A stretch of 64,000 nucleotides of DNA from Favolaschia claudopus (GCA_037176885.1 JAWWNJ010000130.1:62001-126000), one strand, 5' to 3'. Shown: positions 10,755 to 22,250, counted from the stretch's first letter. Notes: generated by a model not told the origin, from the letters alone. Made by a program: numbers and translations.

Positions 10755-11470
10755 CTTCTCAAGCCAGGATATATCAGTTTTTTGAGGAGTCGGAATGATA
10801 AGATTGGATATGGGGTCGACAAGATTTTGGGGGCTTTGGGCTGACCACTAACAAATATGTATGTTTGCGCCGGATTTGGTCGGAGTCTCAGAGTGTTGAA
10901 GAAATAAAATAAAATAAACCGGAGTAGGAAGAAACACAAGAGATCAAGATATTAGTAGTATACATATGTGAAGACAGACACTTTCGCCGAGGCCGAAATT
11001 TAAGAGATCGAATGGCAAAATTGTGGCAAACACATAACATAGCACAACTATTAGTTGTGGTGACCGGCAATGGCAGTGGCATTGATGGCGGTTATGTAAC
11101 GTCTGCCATCACCCGAAAATATGGCAAATGTAGTCGGTCCAATGTAGCGCAAGATCGCTGCACATTTTTGTCTAACTTTTGGTGAGAGATGTTCCCAGAA
11201 TTACATTCCCCAGGGAATGTCCCGGGCAGAATTTTTATTTTTGTCCTTCCTATTTTACGATGTTTTACTGCAAATTAATATACTGGTACTCATTCGGAAA
11301 TCGCAAATTCCGCTCGGGACATTCCCGAGAGATTCACTCCCTGAGCCCACCACAATTTAGATCATAGAATTTCGTACAGTATTGAGCGCAGGACATCGGA
11401 CCAAAGAATGTATGCTCAAACGCGAGCAAGATCCATATCAAGTATATACGTAACACCATCAAACGCGTCC
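10755..11470. other. Gene-free stretch
   Basis: No gene is recognised. The stretch contains an ATAAAATAAAATAAA tract near 10905 and the imperfect inverted words CCCCAGGGAATGTCCCGGG / GGGACATTCCCGAGAG at 11208 and 11316, which may be ends of a small unrecognised element. Confidence 0.4.
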
Positions 11471-11474
11471 GCCC

Positions 11475-14400
11475 TTGCCCTCTGGCGACGCGTACGCGTC
11501 AAGCATGCCCGCTGTGCGGACGGCGAGGGAAGGCAAGCAGTGGGGGCGCAAAAAGAGAAGATCAGACGCGCAGAAGGCAACCTGTTTCGGGTCTACAGTC
11601 TGTGCGCCCGTGCCTTCTTCGCGTCGATCCGCCCTCGGAAAGGAGAACCTTCTCCCATCCTCTTCCTCCTCCTCTGCTCCCACAAGCCCGGCTACACATT
11701 CTCGTTAGACTCGTCACCAGTCTGCTACGCGCGGCCGACAATTGTGGCAAGCACGTCGGGCGTAGTAGACTGGTACTTCTCGGGACAGCCCAAAGGGCTG
11801 TCGCGGAGTTTGAAATATTTGGGTGGGTGCCATCAATCAGTTCCTTTTCCCCCTCTAAACCTATATTTAAGCTACAAAAAGTACTCCACGACACTACTAT
11901 ACATCCCTACTGTATGTCTAAATATTTAGTTCGATATTCTTGACGCAATAGATGGAGAAAACGACGGTCGAGAAATGGCAGAGTCACGGAGTGTCACACA
12001 GTGGTGACGAAGTCGCATCAATCGGCGAATAGCCGGCACCACCCAAATATTTCAAACTCCGCGACAGCCCTTTGGGCTGTCCCGAGAAGTACCAGTCTAC
12101 TACGCCCGACGTGCTTGCCACAATTGTCGGCCTCGCGTAGTAGACTGGTCACGAGTCTACATTCTCGTACTTCTTCGAGCCCATACACGCGTTCAAACGA
12201 CGCGATTCTCAAGCTCAAACAGAGAAGTGACACTTACTGTACGAGAAGAAGTACCAAAATTTGGTACGCAACGCATCCCGGGCCGAGACGCGCAAAGCCG
12301 ATGTGCAGAAACGTGTCGAAGAGCTGGAAGACCAACTCCGCGGTGTGCAAAGCTCTTCTTCTCAGTTTGTCGCGTCACTTCAACGGCAGCTTGATGATCT
12401 GTCGAGGGAGTTGATTCAGTGCAAGCAGAGAGAAGCAGATCTCCGGGCACGGAACGAGGAAATGCGCCGGAAGAAAGAGGCATAAGCCAAGAAGGTATCT
12501 CGGTTTGATGGGCGCATGGAGACAGGCGTCGCAAAGTTATCTGCACAGTCGCTGAAGGAGGATGGTGTTATCACGGCGGGGATCCGGGCTGCCGTTCGCG
12601 ACGTGGTTTCTTTCGGCGCACCGGTGGATAATATCGACAAGATTATACATGCCATTGCAAAGGGTCTCAATATTCATCTAACAGACCACATCAGTGCTCG
12701 CAGCGCTTCTCGAATTGTGATTGAAGGCGGGGTGGCCGCAAAGTTGCAGCTTGTTGATGCCGTTAAAAATACTGAACGTGAGTGAGCTTAAACAATTATT
12801 GAACACAATTCTGATATGCCAGACTCACCAGATCTCACTGTCAGTGGGGACGGGACAAGTCACAAAAACCTCAACTACGAATCTCGTTATATTGCAATCG
12901 AAGGGAAATTACTTGCCCTCGGCTTCACTCAGGCACCAAGCCACACTAGCGAGGAGCAATTGGCGATGGCTATCTCTCATTCAAGAGATGTACGAGATCT
13001 ATAACTCCAGCCCTCTTGGACGCCAATATCCCGAGGACTTTCGTACCTTTTTCGTGAAAGTCACCGGCATGATGACTGACCACGCGGCGGACCAGAAGAA
13101 GTTACGCGCATTATTTCTAGCGATGAAGACACGAATGGAGCGCGAACGTCGAGGGGAACGCGCTTTGCTGTCGGTTTCGGCACCAAAACTTCTCGAGGTC
13201 ATCTATCAAGTTACCTCGGAACGGATAGAAGCTGTTGGTGGGATGGCAGCATGGGACGCACTTTCGGAGGAGCAGCGCGCCAGCTACAATTCGACGCTCC
13301 ATGCCGAGGTTTGCCAGCGATTCGGGCAGGCTGAATTCGACAAACTTTCTCAGGAGGAACGCGATGAAGTCGATTTTTTTCTTGGTGGAGGCTGCTTCAT
13401 GCATAAAGACTTGAATGCGCACAGAGGTAGGCTCCATTTGATTGATTCCGAGTATCTGAAATATTAATCTGGTAACAGGAGGTGTTGAGCGCATGATGGC
13501 GGCGTGGCTGAAGCATGGGTTTGAACAGCCTATCCTGCTCATGAACAAAGACAACGCAGCAGCAGCTGCCTCCGGATCCGCCGCAGCCAAAGAGCGGGCC
13601 GAGAAAGTTTCCTCCCGCGGCGGAGTGAAGCTTTGCGAGCTCATGGGCATGCTTCTCAACAATAAAGACGACAAGAAGGGCCAACAGGACCGTCACGGCG
13701 TATGTTTCTGTGCGCACGAACATATTGGGTACTCACTACGATTTCCGGACACCAGCAACACACGCTACGGCTGTTTTTCCGAAGCCGCCGCCGAGATCAT
13801 CGTCAATCTTGCTGTTTACCGCGAGCTCATGCAGTTCATTCGCGATCGCAAGATGTCCCTCGCCTATACAAATCTCGATAAGAATATCTGGGAAGGGATT
13901 AACGATGTACGCACCCTCATTGAGCTGGTCGTGCTTTTGTGGTATGGTCAAAACTTCAGCCAACCCGTCCTGCGCCACGTCCGATCGCGGACGGAATCCA
14001 AAGGTCTTCGGAACCTGTGGGACATGGTACCAATCGCGGAAGGCGTTATAGCGCACTGCGAGCGTGTTATTGCCGATCCGGATATCATCATGGGCGAAAA
14101 CTTGACGTACGAGAAGGCTTCTATGGATGGCAAACAATGGGAGCGGCCGGAGGCAATGTACGCAGCCCATGCGTTGCTCCCAAAGCTTCCGCGAGATGAG
14201 GTCCGCGTTATATTCGTGGAATACCTCGAGGGAGCTCTGGAGAAATGGCGCACCTTTTGTTCTGATCTCCTTGGACGCAAACTGACCGACAAACAAAAAA
14301 AGGATGCCTGGATGCCTACCACAAACGACCACAACGAGGGATTCCTGGGCGCTGCTGGACGACGTGATCAGCGTCGTGCGCCAAATGCGACTCTAGAATT

Positions 14401-14968
14401 CGTTAATTCAAAGGCACAGTACAAGAAGAACGGCACAGGTGAATTTATTGCAGAAAAACTTAATACCCCAGCAGCCCAGGGTTTCTTGCGCAAACGGGCA
14501 CAGGAAATGTCAAGCGAGGGCCGCCAGCAGAAGCGAAAGATCGCACAAGCCGAGCACGACCGTCATACCGTTGAAGAACATCGCGCAAAGAAGGAGAAGA
14601 CCGACAAAAAGAAGGCCGAAGACCTCGCCGAGATCAACAGTTGTTCTCCAATCTTCGACGTCGCTCGTTTTACGGACCCAGAGCAGTTGAAAGCCTTCAC
14701 TGTTCCCCAGATCGAGCTGCAGATCAAATGGTTCCGACTCCGAGAGCTCGAGACCGACAAGAAAACTGAAATCCCGGCAATCTCCAAGCTGAAAAAAGCG
14801 GAGAAAGCGGAGGTTCTTGTGGCGGCGATAAGACGATGGATGGGTCGAGTTGATGGTGGAGAGGTCGCTCTCATGGGTACACTAGCTCAGCAGACCATGG
14901 CAGACGAGGACGAGGTAATCGAGACAGACGATGAAGACGATGATGCCGGATATGGAGACCGAGATTAA
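11475..14968 (+). pseudogene. Uncharacterised multicopy fungal gene (family i), possibly transposase-like, broken
   Basis: This multi-exon gene is of a type I recognise as repeated and uncharacterised in Agaricomycete genomes. The N-terminus is basic and Ser-rich, followed by a coiled coil (about 12260-12480, Glu/Arg/Gln-rich heptads). Next come SGDGTSHKNLNYESR, TDHAADQKKL and GCFMHKDLN. The 491-codon last exon starts at 13493 and carries NKDDKKGQ (residues 57-64), RFPDTSNTRYG (about 83-93) and TTNDHNEGFLG (about 277-287). The tail is Lys-rich, then acidic. GT-AG introns fit at 12779-12821 and about 13426-13480. The order Asp block, middle Asp/His blocks, late NEG block recalls an RNase-H-fold transposase; that is inference. 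It is broken by a MITE (11706-12159), an in-frame stop at 12483-12485 and a frameshift near 12957. Confidence 0.6.
11706..12159. mobile_element. MITE, family C copy 1, long terminal repeats, 9-bp duplication
   Basis: This element has inverted arms of about 125 bp starting TAGACTCGT and a perfect 9-bp duplication, CATTCTCGT, at 11697-11705 and 12160-12168. Each arm holds a small hairpin, GACAGCCCAAAGGGCTGTC. It sits inside the first coding block of family i. A diverged relative lies at 30911-31332. Confidence 0.9.
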
Positions 14969-15451
14969 TCACACATTTACAGCCGCTTTTAATGGTTAAT
15001 AACTTTGTAATTACTGTATATACCTTTGGATACATCTATACAATGGTCTTGTCTACTTGCAGGGACCACAGGAGGAGAGGGATGAGCGTGGTGCGGCGGA
15101 ATATCGACGGCGAGCCGATTTGTAGGAGTGTGTTGTATATTCAGTATTCAGCTCCTTAAAATTGTTACAAACTTGAAGGGCTTGAGAGAGGTATATCGGG
15201 AGCAACAGCAGCCTACAGAGCCGAAGCTCCCTACGTGTCCTCGAAACAGTCCACGAAGCAAACAAGGCATACGATGACATTTCTCGTTTGGATATAGCTA
15301 ATCAAAGTGTTGGAGGATGTCGACTGCGATGGTGGGGATGATATGGGGCGCTAACAAAGGCACAATATCGAGAGAGAAAACGGAAAGGAAAGAGTGTGGC
15401 GACGGTGGTTAGCTGCTCACGGAGCAGACGACGTGAACTGACATCGTCTGC
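14969..15451. other. Downstream flank of family i gene
   Basis: No further gene is seen. The sequence after the stop is AT-rich to about 15050, as expected of a fungal 3' region. Small minus-strand open frames look accidental. Confidence 0.4.
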
Positions 15452-15460
15452 GACGCGTGC

Positions 15461-16265
15461 GAGTATATACTAGAAACGAAAACGAAAACGACTATATATA
15501 GAATAGCCGATAGATGGCCGGTGGTGCCCGTCAGCAGCAGGTTCAGAAACGAAAATGAAGCAGTCGGCACGGAACAAGTCAAGGTCGGCTCTATGACGCC
15601 AAGGGTCACGGTCACGTACATGCTTGATCGATCGAGTTACGTTGGTCCCGTTCCGATGCTCGGCTACTACTTACTTAAAAGTAACCGAAATTGCCGTTTT
15701 TTCTTGGTTTTTTCCCGTGCTCGTGCAACTTAGCTACTGCCGGCAGCCAACACAAATTAAGAGATAAATATAAAATAATAATATTTGTTTACTTTATGTA
15801 GTCCATTCTTGTTTCCTATTTACCTTTAGTGTTCGTCTATATCACGTTTGCCACGAATCTCATACTTGGGTATCGTAAAAATTTCTATTTTATGATTTCG
15901 AAGTGGAGTGATCTTCACTCTTCAATTAATTTAGAGTGCTAAGTATTCATTTCGTTTCTTAACCGAAAGATGCTTGCCGCTGTCGCGAGATTTCGACCCA
16001 GTCGTTGAAGGTTCGGGTTCAAAAACACGCCGTGTGCGTGACCTGGTACAGCCACTCGGACGCGTTCGGCAAGCGGCCGATGACACAATAGACCACGTGA
16101 TATACTGTGACTGTGACATCAATCCAGTCCTTTCGGCTTGTTTGCCGTGTTGAAACCGGTCATTTTCGTTTCTGAATGCTGGCAATTGATGGACTTGATG
16201 GCCTGGAAGGCCGCCTGATGTTTATCGGCTAGCCGCGTTTTCGTTTTCGATTTTCGTTCATACCG
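15461..16265. mobile_element. MITE, family B copy 2 (9-bp target duplication), inverted
   Basis: The element begins GAGTATATACTAGAAACG and ends CGTTCATACCG, with GACGCGTGC duplicated at 15452-15460 and 16266-16274. It is the inverted counterpart of 8910-10262 and lacks both nested MITEs. It keeps about 70 bp (about 15940-16010) that copy 1 has lost. Confidence 0.9.
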
Positions 16266-16274
16266 GACGCGTGC

Positions 16275-17205
16275 AGCTGCACACACGCATACTTGGTGGA
16301 AGCAAATAATGGCAGCCATTTGGACGGAGAAAGGATGGTAAATCAAAACGACTGGCCAGTTACGCGGCAAAGAAGTAGTGACGAGATAGACAGGGTGGCG
16401 GAGAAGATGGCGACGCGATGGCGGTAGAGGGAGATCGCGTGATTGGAGCGGAAATGGATCGCGCAGCAGATCCATGAATTCACCTCTGGAGATACATGCT
16501 ACACTCCCTGAGTATGGGATGGTATGGAAGGTGAGCAATTAACACACCTTGGTGAGAAGCCTTCGATCCCCTTCCCAATCAGATAGTTGATTCTGAGCCC
16601 ACGCACTCTCCTCAATCAGCGCACCGGTGACCGGGACTTGCAGTAGTGCTGCGGCCTTGTCCCGAGTCTTGAATGAACTTGATTGATTTGCTAAGTAGAG
16701 AGGAAAAGGTGGGGAAGAAGAGTAGAAAGTCCCCCGGTGGACGCGCTTTAAACGACCTGACCTTGAGCAGCGTAGATAGGCAGGCATGTCGTCCAAAGAC
16801 CAGGAAGGGTCTCATCCAATACACTACCCAGTTTCAAGCATTGGAATTTTTCTTTTTGGAGAGAAACACTAAACGCTACTTATTCCCCCCAACGCTGGTG
16901 CCAGGCACGTGGCCTCAGATCTCGGGCATCAAATATACATCACACGCTGTCAGACGACTTGCTCAAGTCCGTTTGCGAGCGCAACGCGTCGCCGACGCAG
17001 TCCCGCCCTCCCGATGCAGTCGGGAACTCCAATTCAGTGGATACAATTGCGAATAAATGCATTCCAGACTTGTCCTCGCAATTCAGTTTTTGCAAGGCTT
17101 CAAAAGCTTGAAGTCGCTACGTTGTCAAGGCGACGCGTCAAGTCAGAAATGATCTGTGACATGACGCGTCTATCTTCCTTCGCCCACACTCAGACATTAA
17201 TATTA
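16275..17205. other. Possible minus-strand exon remnant, otherwise gene-free
   Basis: On the minus strand 16796-16557 encodes a plausible peptide ending LSDWEGDRRLLTK. It is followed by a GTGTGT...CTCAG stretch of about 44 bp that could be an intron. I recognise no family, and the next frame is not convincing. This may be a decayed gene end. Confidence 0.25.
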
Positions 17206-18190
17206 CTGTACCATTTCATTCAATTCGTATGTCACGCGTCACAGGCCCAATTTTAATACACCGAGCTCTCTTATGAATGTCTAAAAAAAGTCACAAAATC
17301 AGCGAAAAATTGCCCAAAATCGAATTTTTGGCTCACATAGGTTTTCCTTCCATAAAATGGGGTTCCGAAGTGCTTTTGAGGGTTGAGCCTTGAATACGGT
17401 TCGGGTAGCTCTAATTTCACCTCATTTCGGCTCATTTTCCGTGTATCTTACAGGCAAACCCACCTGAAATCAAGAAAGTTCCGCTCAAACCCAATTTTTC
17501 TTGTTTCTTGCCCCCCGCTGAGCTGTAAATTCTCCGTAAATGCTGGGTAAGAAAGGGAGGACATTCTGAGTCATTTATGAAATTCTCTAGCTGAATCCAA
17601 CTACATCGCTTGCGGTGACATGTACAAGTCACGCTCTACTTTGCAGATGTGAGACACTGCGTCGGGCCGTCGGCGACGCGTATGCCATCCCAAAGGGAAC
17701 CCTGCTCTATCAAAATTGATGGAATTTTCCCCCAGTATGCGGACTTTACTTCCCCTCGGTTTGCTCACTTCTTCCTTTCAATGACATAGAATTTGTGCAT
17801 ATTAGGGATATTTAGCTGCTCAAAGTCTATTGAGCCTTCCAAACAATTTATACTTATGTGCTTCGTAACAAAACATCACGAAATTCTGGCCAAAGCGTTA
17901 TATCTCGAGGTAAGCCACGTCACCGGAGCGTATTATCTCCCTCTTTCCTTGCCGCCTCATGGGCAGTCCGAATGAGACATTGGTGAGGCGTCTGATCATC
18001 TCATCCATCCCATCCCTGACCTAGTTTCCCAGTCTCATAGATTTCTGGAAGACCTGTCTCTTGCCGTAGGCACCGTACTCATCATTGCCATGGGCGTCTT
18101 CGCTCAACATCCGGCAGGCTGCCCAATGCGACTCTACACATTTAAGAGTCTGTCAGGAACTATCCGCAGTAAGCCCATCCTTACATGCGC
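17206..18190. other. Gene-free stretch with a MITE left end
   Basis: Bases 17206-17240 (CTGTACCATTTCATTCAATT, then CGTATGTCACG) resemble the terminal repeat of the MITE at 9985-10253, preceded by TA. No matching right end was found by 17650. The rest shows no gene. Confidence 0.4.
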
Positions 18191-18197
18191 CAGGGAC

Positions 18198-18944
18198 AGT
18201 ACTAGTTCTCACACCTCCCGTATAGCAGTTGAATCTCAGCTTGTCATTCATGGAGGGTCACAAACATCCCTCCACTGACAGGCTTCAGCTATTTGTTGAT
18301 ACTGTACGTCTCCCATTCGAGCGTACAGTGTACCATACTAATCGACGCTTCACACCACAGATTAAAAACGAAGCTCGCTGCACTCCGGACATTAAACACG
18401 CGCCGGGAAGTTTTGTCACATGTGACATCACGTTCCCACGCGCTCACGCTCTTTTTACCTCTTTCTTCAGCTGATGCGACCTTTTTCTGCACTTTCTGGG
18501 TACAGGAACCTTGCCTCAAAGTAATTAGATTTGTTTCCCCCAGATTTTTCACCGTTTCAGGTGAACTCCCAGCGAAATTGGCATCCTCGTCAAATTTTGC
18601 GGCGCACACAAATCTAATTACTTTGAGGCAAGGTTCCTGTACCCAGAAAGTGCAGAAAAAGGTCGCATCAGCTGAAGAAAGAGGTAAAAAGAGCGTGAGC
18701 GCGTGGGAACGTGATGTCACATGTGACAAAACTTCCCGGCGCGGGTTTAATGTCCGGAGTGCAGCGAGCTTCGTTTTTAATCTGTGGTGTGAAGCGTCGA
18801 TTAGTATGGTACACTGTACGCTCGAATGGGAGACGTACAGTATCAACAAATAGCTGAAGCCTGTCAGTGGAGGGATGTTTGTGACCCTCCATGAATGACA
18901 AGCTGAGATTCAACTGCTATACGGGAGGTGTGAGAACTAGTACT
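18198..18944. repeat. Large foldback (palindrome) with 335-bp arms
   Basis: The left arm (18198-18533) and right arm (about 18608-18944) are near-perfect reverse complements around a loop of roughly 75 bp. The outer ends read AGTACTAGTTCTCACACC and its complement. Because of the symmetry, both strands show the same 186-codon open frame; these are mirror artefacts. No clear target duplication was found. A module of the arm (GTGACAAAACTTCCCGGCGC) recurs in diverged form near 21420. Confidence 0.9.
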
Positions 18945-19205
18945 ATGTGTTGGACTAAGTGAATGGAACGTTTCATGGGGTTCATTCACGTAGTTTTCCA
19001 TTGAATTTCACGGAATGATAGTTTCAATTCTCCTTCATTTACCTGAGAATTCATTCATAAACTACGTGAAAATTCGATTGAAAGTCCGTGAAAAATCAAT
19101 TGGGCCAATCTTGCTTTGACCAGACATCGCTGGAATCCTATCCTACTAATACATTGCTTTACTATCTGTACTTTACTACTGACTACTAGAATATATGACT
19201 TTACT
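18945..19205. other. Stretch rich in TTCACG / CGTGAA words
   Basis: No gene is seen. Between 18960 and 19110 the words TTCACG, GTGAA and AATTTCACG recur in both orientations, like the longer tract at 20880-21185. Confidence 0.5.
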
Positions 19206-19207
19206 TA

Positions 19208-20757
19208 CAGCAGTTTGCAGATGTAATAGGGTTATTCACGATAGCCTTTTAGCCCTCCTTTTTGCTTCCTTTTTTGCTTCCCTTTTGCTCTCCTTTTTCT
19301 CTTCCTTTTGGCCCATTTTACAGTTCAGTCAAAAAACCTCCATAGAACTTCTTTCTTTTTGTCAAGTTTACCTTTTTGCACTTCTCAGTATCACAGGCAA
19401 CATGTACTATGCACTACTACCAAGGAACGAAAGAAATGCGAAAAAGGGAGGCAAAAATGAGATCAAAATGGCTGAAAAAGGACGCTCCGGACGGAGCGTT
19501 CACGATAGCCTTTTTGAGCTCCATTTTTGGTGCCATTTTTTCTACTATTTTGGCTAAAACTCACCGTTTGACTTCATTCTTTTTGCCAATACACCCTTTT
19601 TGACATTCTAAATGAAAAAGGGAAAAAAAACTCGAAGAAAAACGAAGAGAAACCCAAAAAGGACGAAAAAGGAGAACAAAAAGGAAGCAAAAAGGAGCGG
19701 AAAAAGGCTATCGTGAACGACCCTAATGACACCACGTCGCATCACATGAGAAGAAAGCACAAAAAACACGTCTTCTTCTCTCCTTCGTATTTCTCTCGTT
19801 TCGACGACAAATAGCATGATTTTGGTATCGGAGGACTCGCCGTAATCCGGGCTTCAAAACAACTATCTTTTATCGCCGAAATCCTGACTTCATTTTGGCC
19901 GACATCCACCTTGCTCGTCATCGTCATCGCCGTCTTGGACGCAATTCTGGAGGGAATGCCTCGTATGTAGGCGCGTTTGGAAGGCATTTCTAGTCGCTTT
20001 CGATCTATATGCATTTGTAGTGCGGATACCGGTTAGATAAGTTATTGTTCTCGTGTCTCTTCTCTACTTCCACCGTGATCACAGTTTGTACTCTGGTTTT
20101 GTTCCTTCTCAGGCGCACGTAACAATTCCCTGCCGTGCGTCGATTCAAGACTCGTGTATAGCACCAGTGGGGTGCGTCCTCAAAAGAAGAGGACGCTAAT
20201 TTATCGCCAAATTTCGCTGTGGCGTATTCTATTTTTTGCTCGTTTGCCACTGGAGTCTGCGTAGCTTACTTAGCCACTTTGTACCACATATACAATACTA
20301 AGCATGCCAGATGACTATTTCTTAGAGATCTCAGTACTCATTCTGTGTGCATAACGCTGCTATGCACATGGAGTAAGATTCAAATGGTCCCAAACAAATT
20401 ATTCTGATAAGTTGTTATATACACCCGGCAGCCACAATTTAAACTTGCACATATGCCAAGAGCGACCAAAAATGCCTTCCAAGTGCGCCTACACATGGGC
20501 GATTCCGTCCAGAATCGCGCCGAGCGCGACAATGTTGGAGAAGCTGGATGTCAAGTGGATGTCGGCCAAAAAGAAAGTCGGAATTTTGCCAATAAAATAC
20601 CAGCGTCTCGAGGCCCGGACTAAGGCGACCTCATACATACAAGAATAGTCGAGATTGGGCAAGAAACGAGCAAGAACGAGGCGATACAAGAAGACGTGTT
20701 TTTCGTGCTTTCTTTACATGTGATGCGACGTGGTGTCATTACATCTGCAAACTGCTG
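19208..20757. mobile_element. Inverted-repeat element D, TA-flanked, about 1.55 kb
   Basis: The left end reads CAGCAGTTTGCAGATGTAAT and the right end is its complement, with TA outside both (19206-19207, 20758-20759). The arms stay recognisably complementary for roughly 300 bp (CACCACGTCGCATCACATG, GAAGACGTGTTTTTCG and 'ATGCCTTCCAA' words), with a diverged centre at about 20030-20440. The ends fit a Tc1/mariner-like element. Element E has inserted into the left arm. No transposase is seen. Confidence 0.75.
19228..19724. mobile_element. MITE E inside element D, polypyrimidine/polypurine arms, 3-bp duplication
   Basis: The ends are AGGGTTATTCACGATAGCC and, inverted, GGCTATCGTGAACGACCCT. AAT is repeated at 19225-19227 and 19725-19727. 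The right arm of element D preserves the empty site (ATT at 20738-20740). The left arm is pyrimidine-rich and the right arm purine-rich. A third end-like copy, GTTCACGATAGCCTTTTTG, is internal near 19499. A 3-bp duplication would fit a PIF/Harbinger-like element, though TAAT (4 bp) cannot be excluded. Confidence 0.85.
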
Positions 20758-20764
20758 TAGTTGC

Positions 20765-21190
20765 AATACAAATCACCGAACACTATATTATATAGATTGA
20801 ATTTCTTGATATAGGGTGAGCGCAACCAGTACTGATGACCGGAACCATGTACCTTGCTCGGAGCAACTCTGACCCCATGAATTTCACCCAGTTTGAGAGT
20901 GAATTTCAGAGAGTCCCACCTCGGCTAAAATTGCAATTTTTCAACGATTCCAGGTGACTTGATTCAACCAATTTTCAAGTGAATTTCACGTCGTTGGAAT
21001 CCAGGTATCCCAAGCCAAATTCATGCACTTTCATTCACCCAATAACAAGGTGATATTCACGTAGCTCAGCATGGCATACAGGAAGTACGTGAATCAGGTA
21101 CCTGAATTTCCAACCACGTGAATCTGAATTCAGCTGAAAATTCGTTGAATCGTGAATTTCACGCAACGGCTAAGTAAAATTCACGGGGTT
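20765..21190. repeat. Cluster of GTGAATTTCAC-like palindromic words
   Basis: Roughly ten imperfect copies of GTGAATTTCACG or its halves lie between 20880 and 21185 (for example AAGTGAATTTCACGTCG and CGTGAATTTCACGC). There is no gene. The cluster may be the internal subrepeats of a decayed element. Confidence 0.5.
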
Positions 21191-21940
21191 TTACAACCAC
21201 AGTGTACATATGGTAGTTGGGTTGCGGGCGCCGGCCCGGACGGCTGGGGTTTTCCACCCCAGACCCCGACCCCTGCGCGGGGCTTCCCGCTCGCCGCGGA
21301 GGCCCACTGCGTGGTGCCAGCGCTTGCCGCGAGGCCTTCCCGGCCCACAGAAAAGACGATCCATCAAAGGGTCGGAGCGTGGGAACCGCCGGGAACTGGT
21401 GACAGCGTCGCATTTGTGACAAAGTTCCCGGCGCGAGTTTAAAATCCCTGCACTCCGCCCAAAGGCGAGGGAGCCAAGGCAGCCCCTACCTCACTACAGG
21501 ATACAGAACAAAACCGTACCTACGTGAGTGCGCAGAAAATAGCAAAACTAACTAGGAGTGGGTGGGTGGGCACGAGAAAAGAGGGATGACAGCGACGGGG
21601 GGAGAAGACTAGTAGCAGGGGACGAGACTCAGGGTCATGGAGGGGGACTGGACAAGGGAAAGTCTCAAAGAGACGGAGTCGCCGCGCCAAAAGCGCAATG
21701 TGCGGAGGTGGGCGAGATGGATGGTCTGGAGAGACCGGGAACTTCTCCATTCCGAGGGTGATGGCAAAACGGTCCCGATTCCCACGGTGGGTCATTGTTT
21801 TCCCTTCCCCAAGGGTAAATCCCTCGGCCGGGAAAACGCGTTTTCGGCACCAAGAAAAGCCTCGGAATGACCGATTTTTCCGGACTCAGGAATCCTGGAC
21901 AGTGCTTACAAAGCATCCGGACGAACATTTGTATTCTGGA
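21190..21940. other. GC-rich gene-free stretch with borrowed repeat modules
   Basis: The GC-rich part (21220-21480) gives open frames in several phases at once, which argues against coding. About 21415-21450 (GTGACAAAGTTCCCGGCGCG) matches a module of the 18.2-18.9 kb foldback. About 21745-21885 is one diverged unit of the 108-bp repeat at 3215-3560. Confidence 0.55.
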
Positions 21941-22075
21941 GCCCTATACCGATGAATGGGGAAGCATTATTATTCATTGTCATTCGCGCAGGCCAGCGAG
22001 TTCATAAAATACTGTATACGACAAAAAGAGGTTTCCGTGAAAGGGTGCGTCATCAGTTGCAATCAATCTGGATCA

Positions 22076-22170
22076 ATAGGGATCAGGCTGGATCACTCGG
22101 AAGAGCATCGTATCACTCGGAGCATGCCAATCTTGACGTGCGCACGTCAAGGGCAGTGACGCCATCAAAA
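22076..22170. repeat. Dispersed repeat with an 18-bp palindrome
   Basis: About 95 bp containing GATCACTCGGAAGAGCATCG and the perfect palindrome TTGACGTGCGCACGTCAA recur in inverted orientation at the right edge of the window (about 63895-63993). Confidence 0.85.
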
Positions 22171-22199
22171 CGCAGCTTATTGCTTTTCGGTGACGGCTC

Positions 22200-22250
22200 T
22201 GATAAAAGGGGGAGCAAGCTCCCCCAATCAATCAATCAATCAATATTCCA
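22200..22250. repeat. 18-bp hairpin and (CAAT)n microsatellite
   Basis: GGGGGAGCAAGCTCCCCC is a perfect palindrome, followed by five CAAT units. The same palindrome with 8-10 matching flanking bases occurs inverted at 33001-33018, so it is part of a dispersed element. Confidence 0.7.

Noticed and set aside
18289..18853. Two identical 186-codon frames on opposite strands
   Set aside because: They are mirror images produced by the foldback; there is no independent evidence for coding.
21190..21480. Short GC-rich genes
   Set aside because: Several frames are open at once on both strands, which is typical of GC-rich non-coding DNA.
22200..22220. Helitron 3' end suggested by the GGGGGAGCAAGCTCCCCC hairpin
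   Set aside because: No CTRR end follows at the right distance, and no TC start or Rep/helicase sequence was found.
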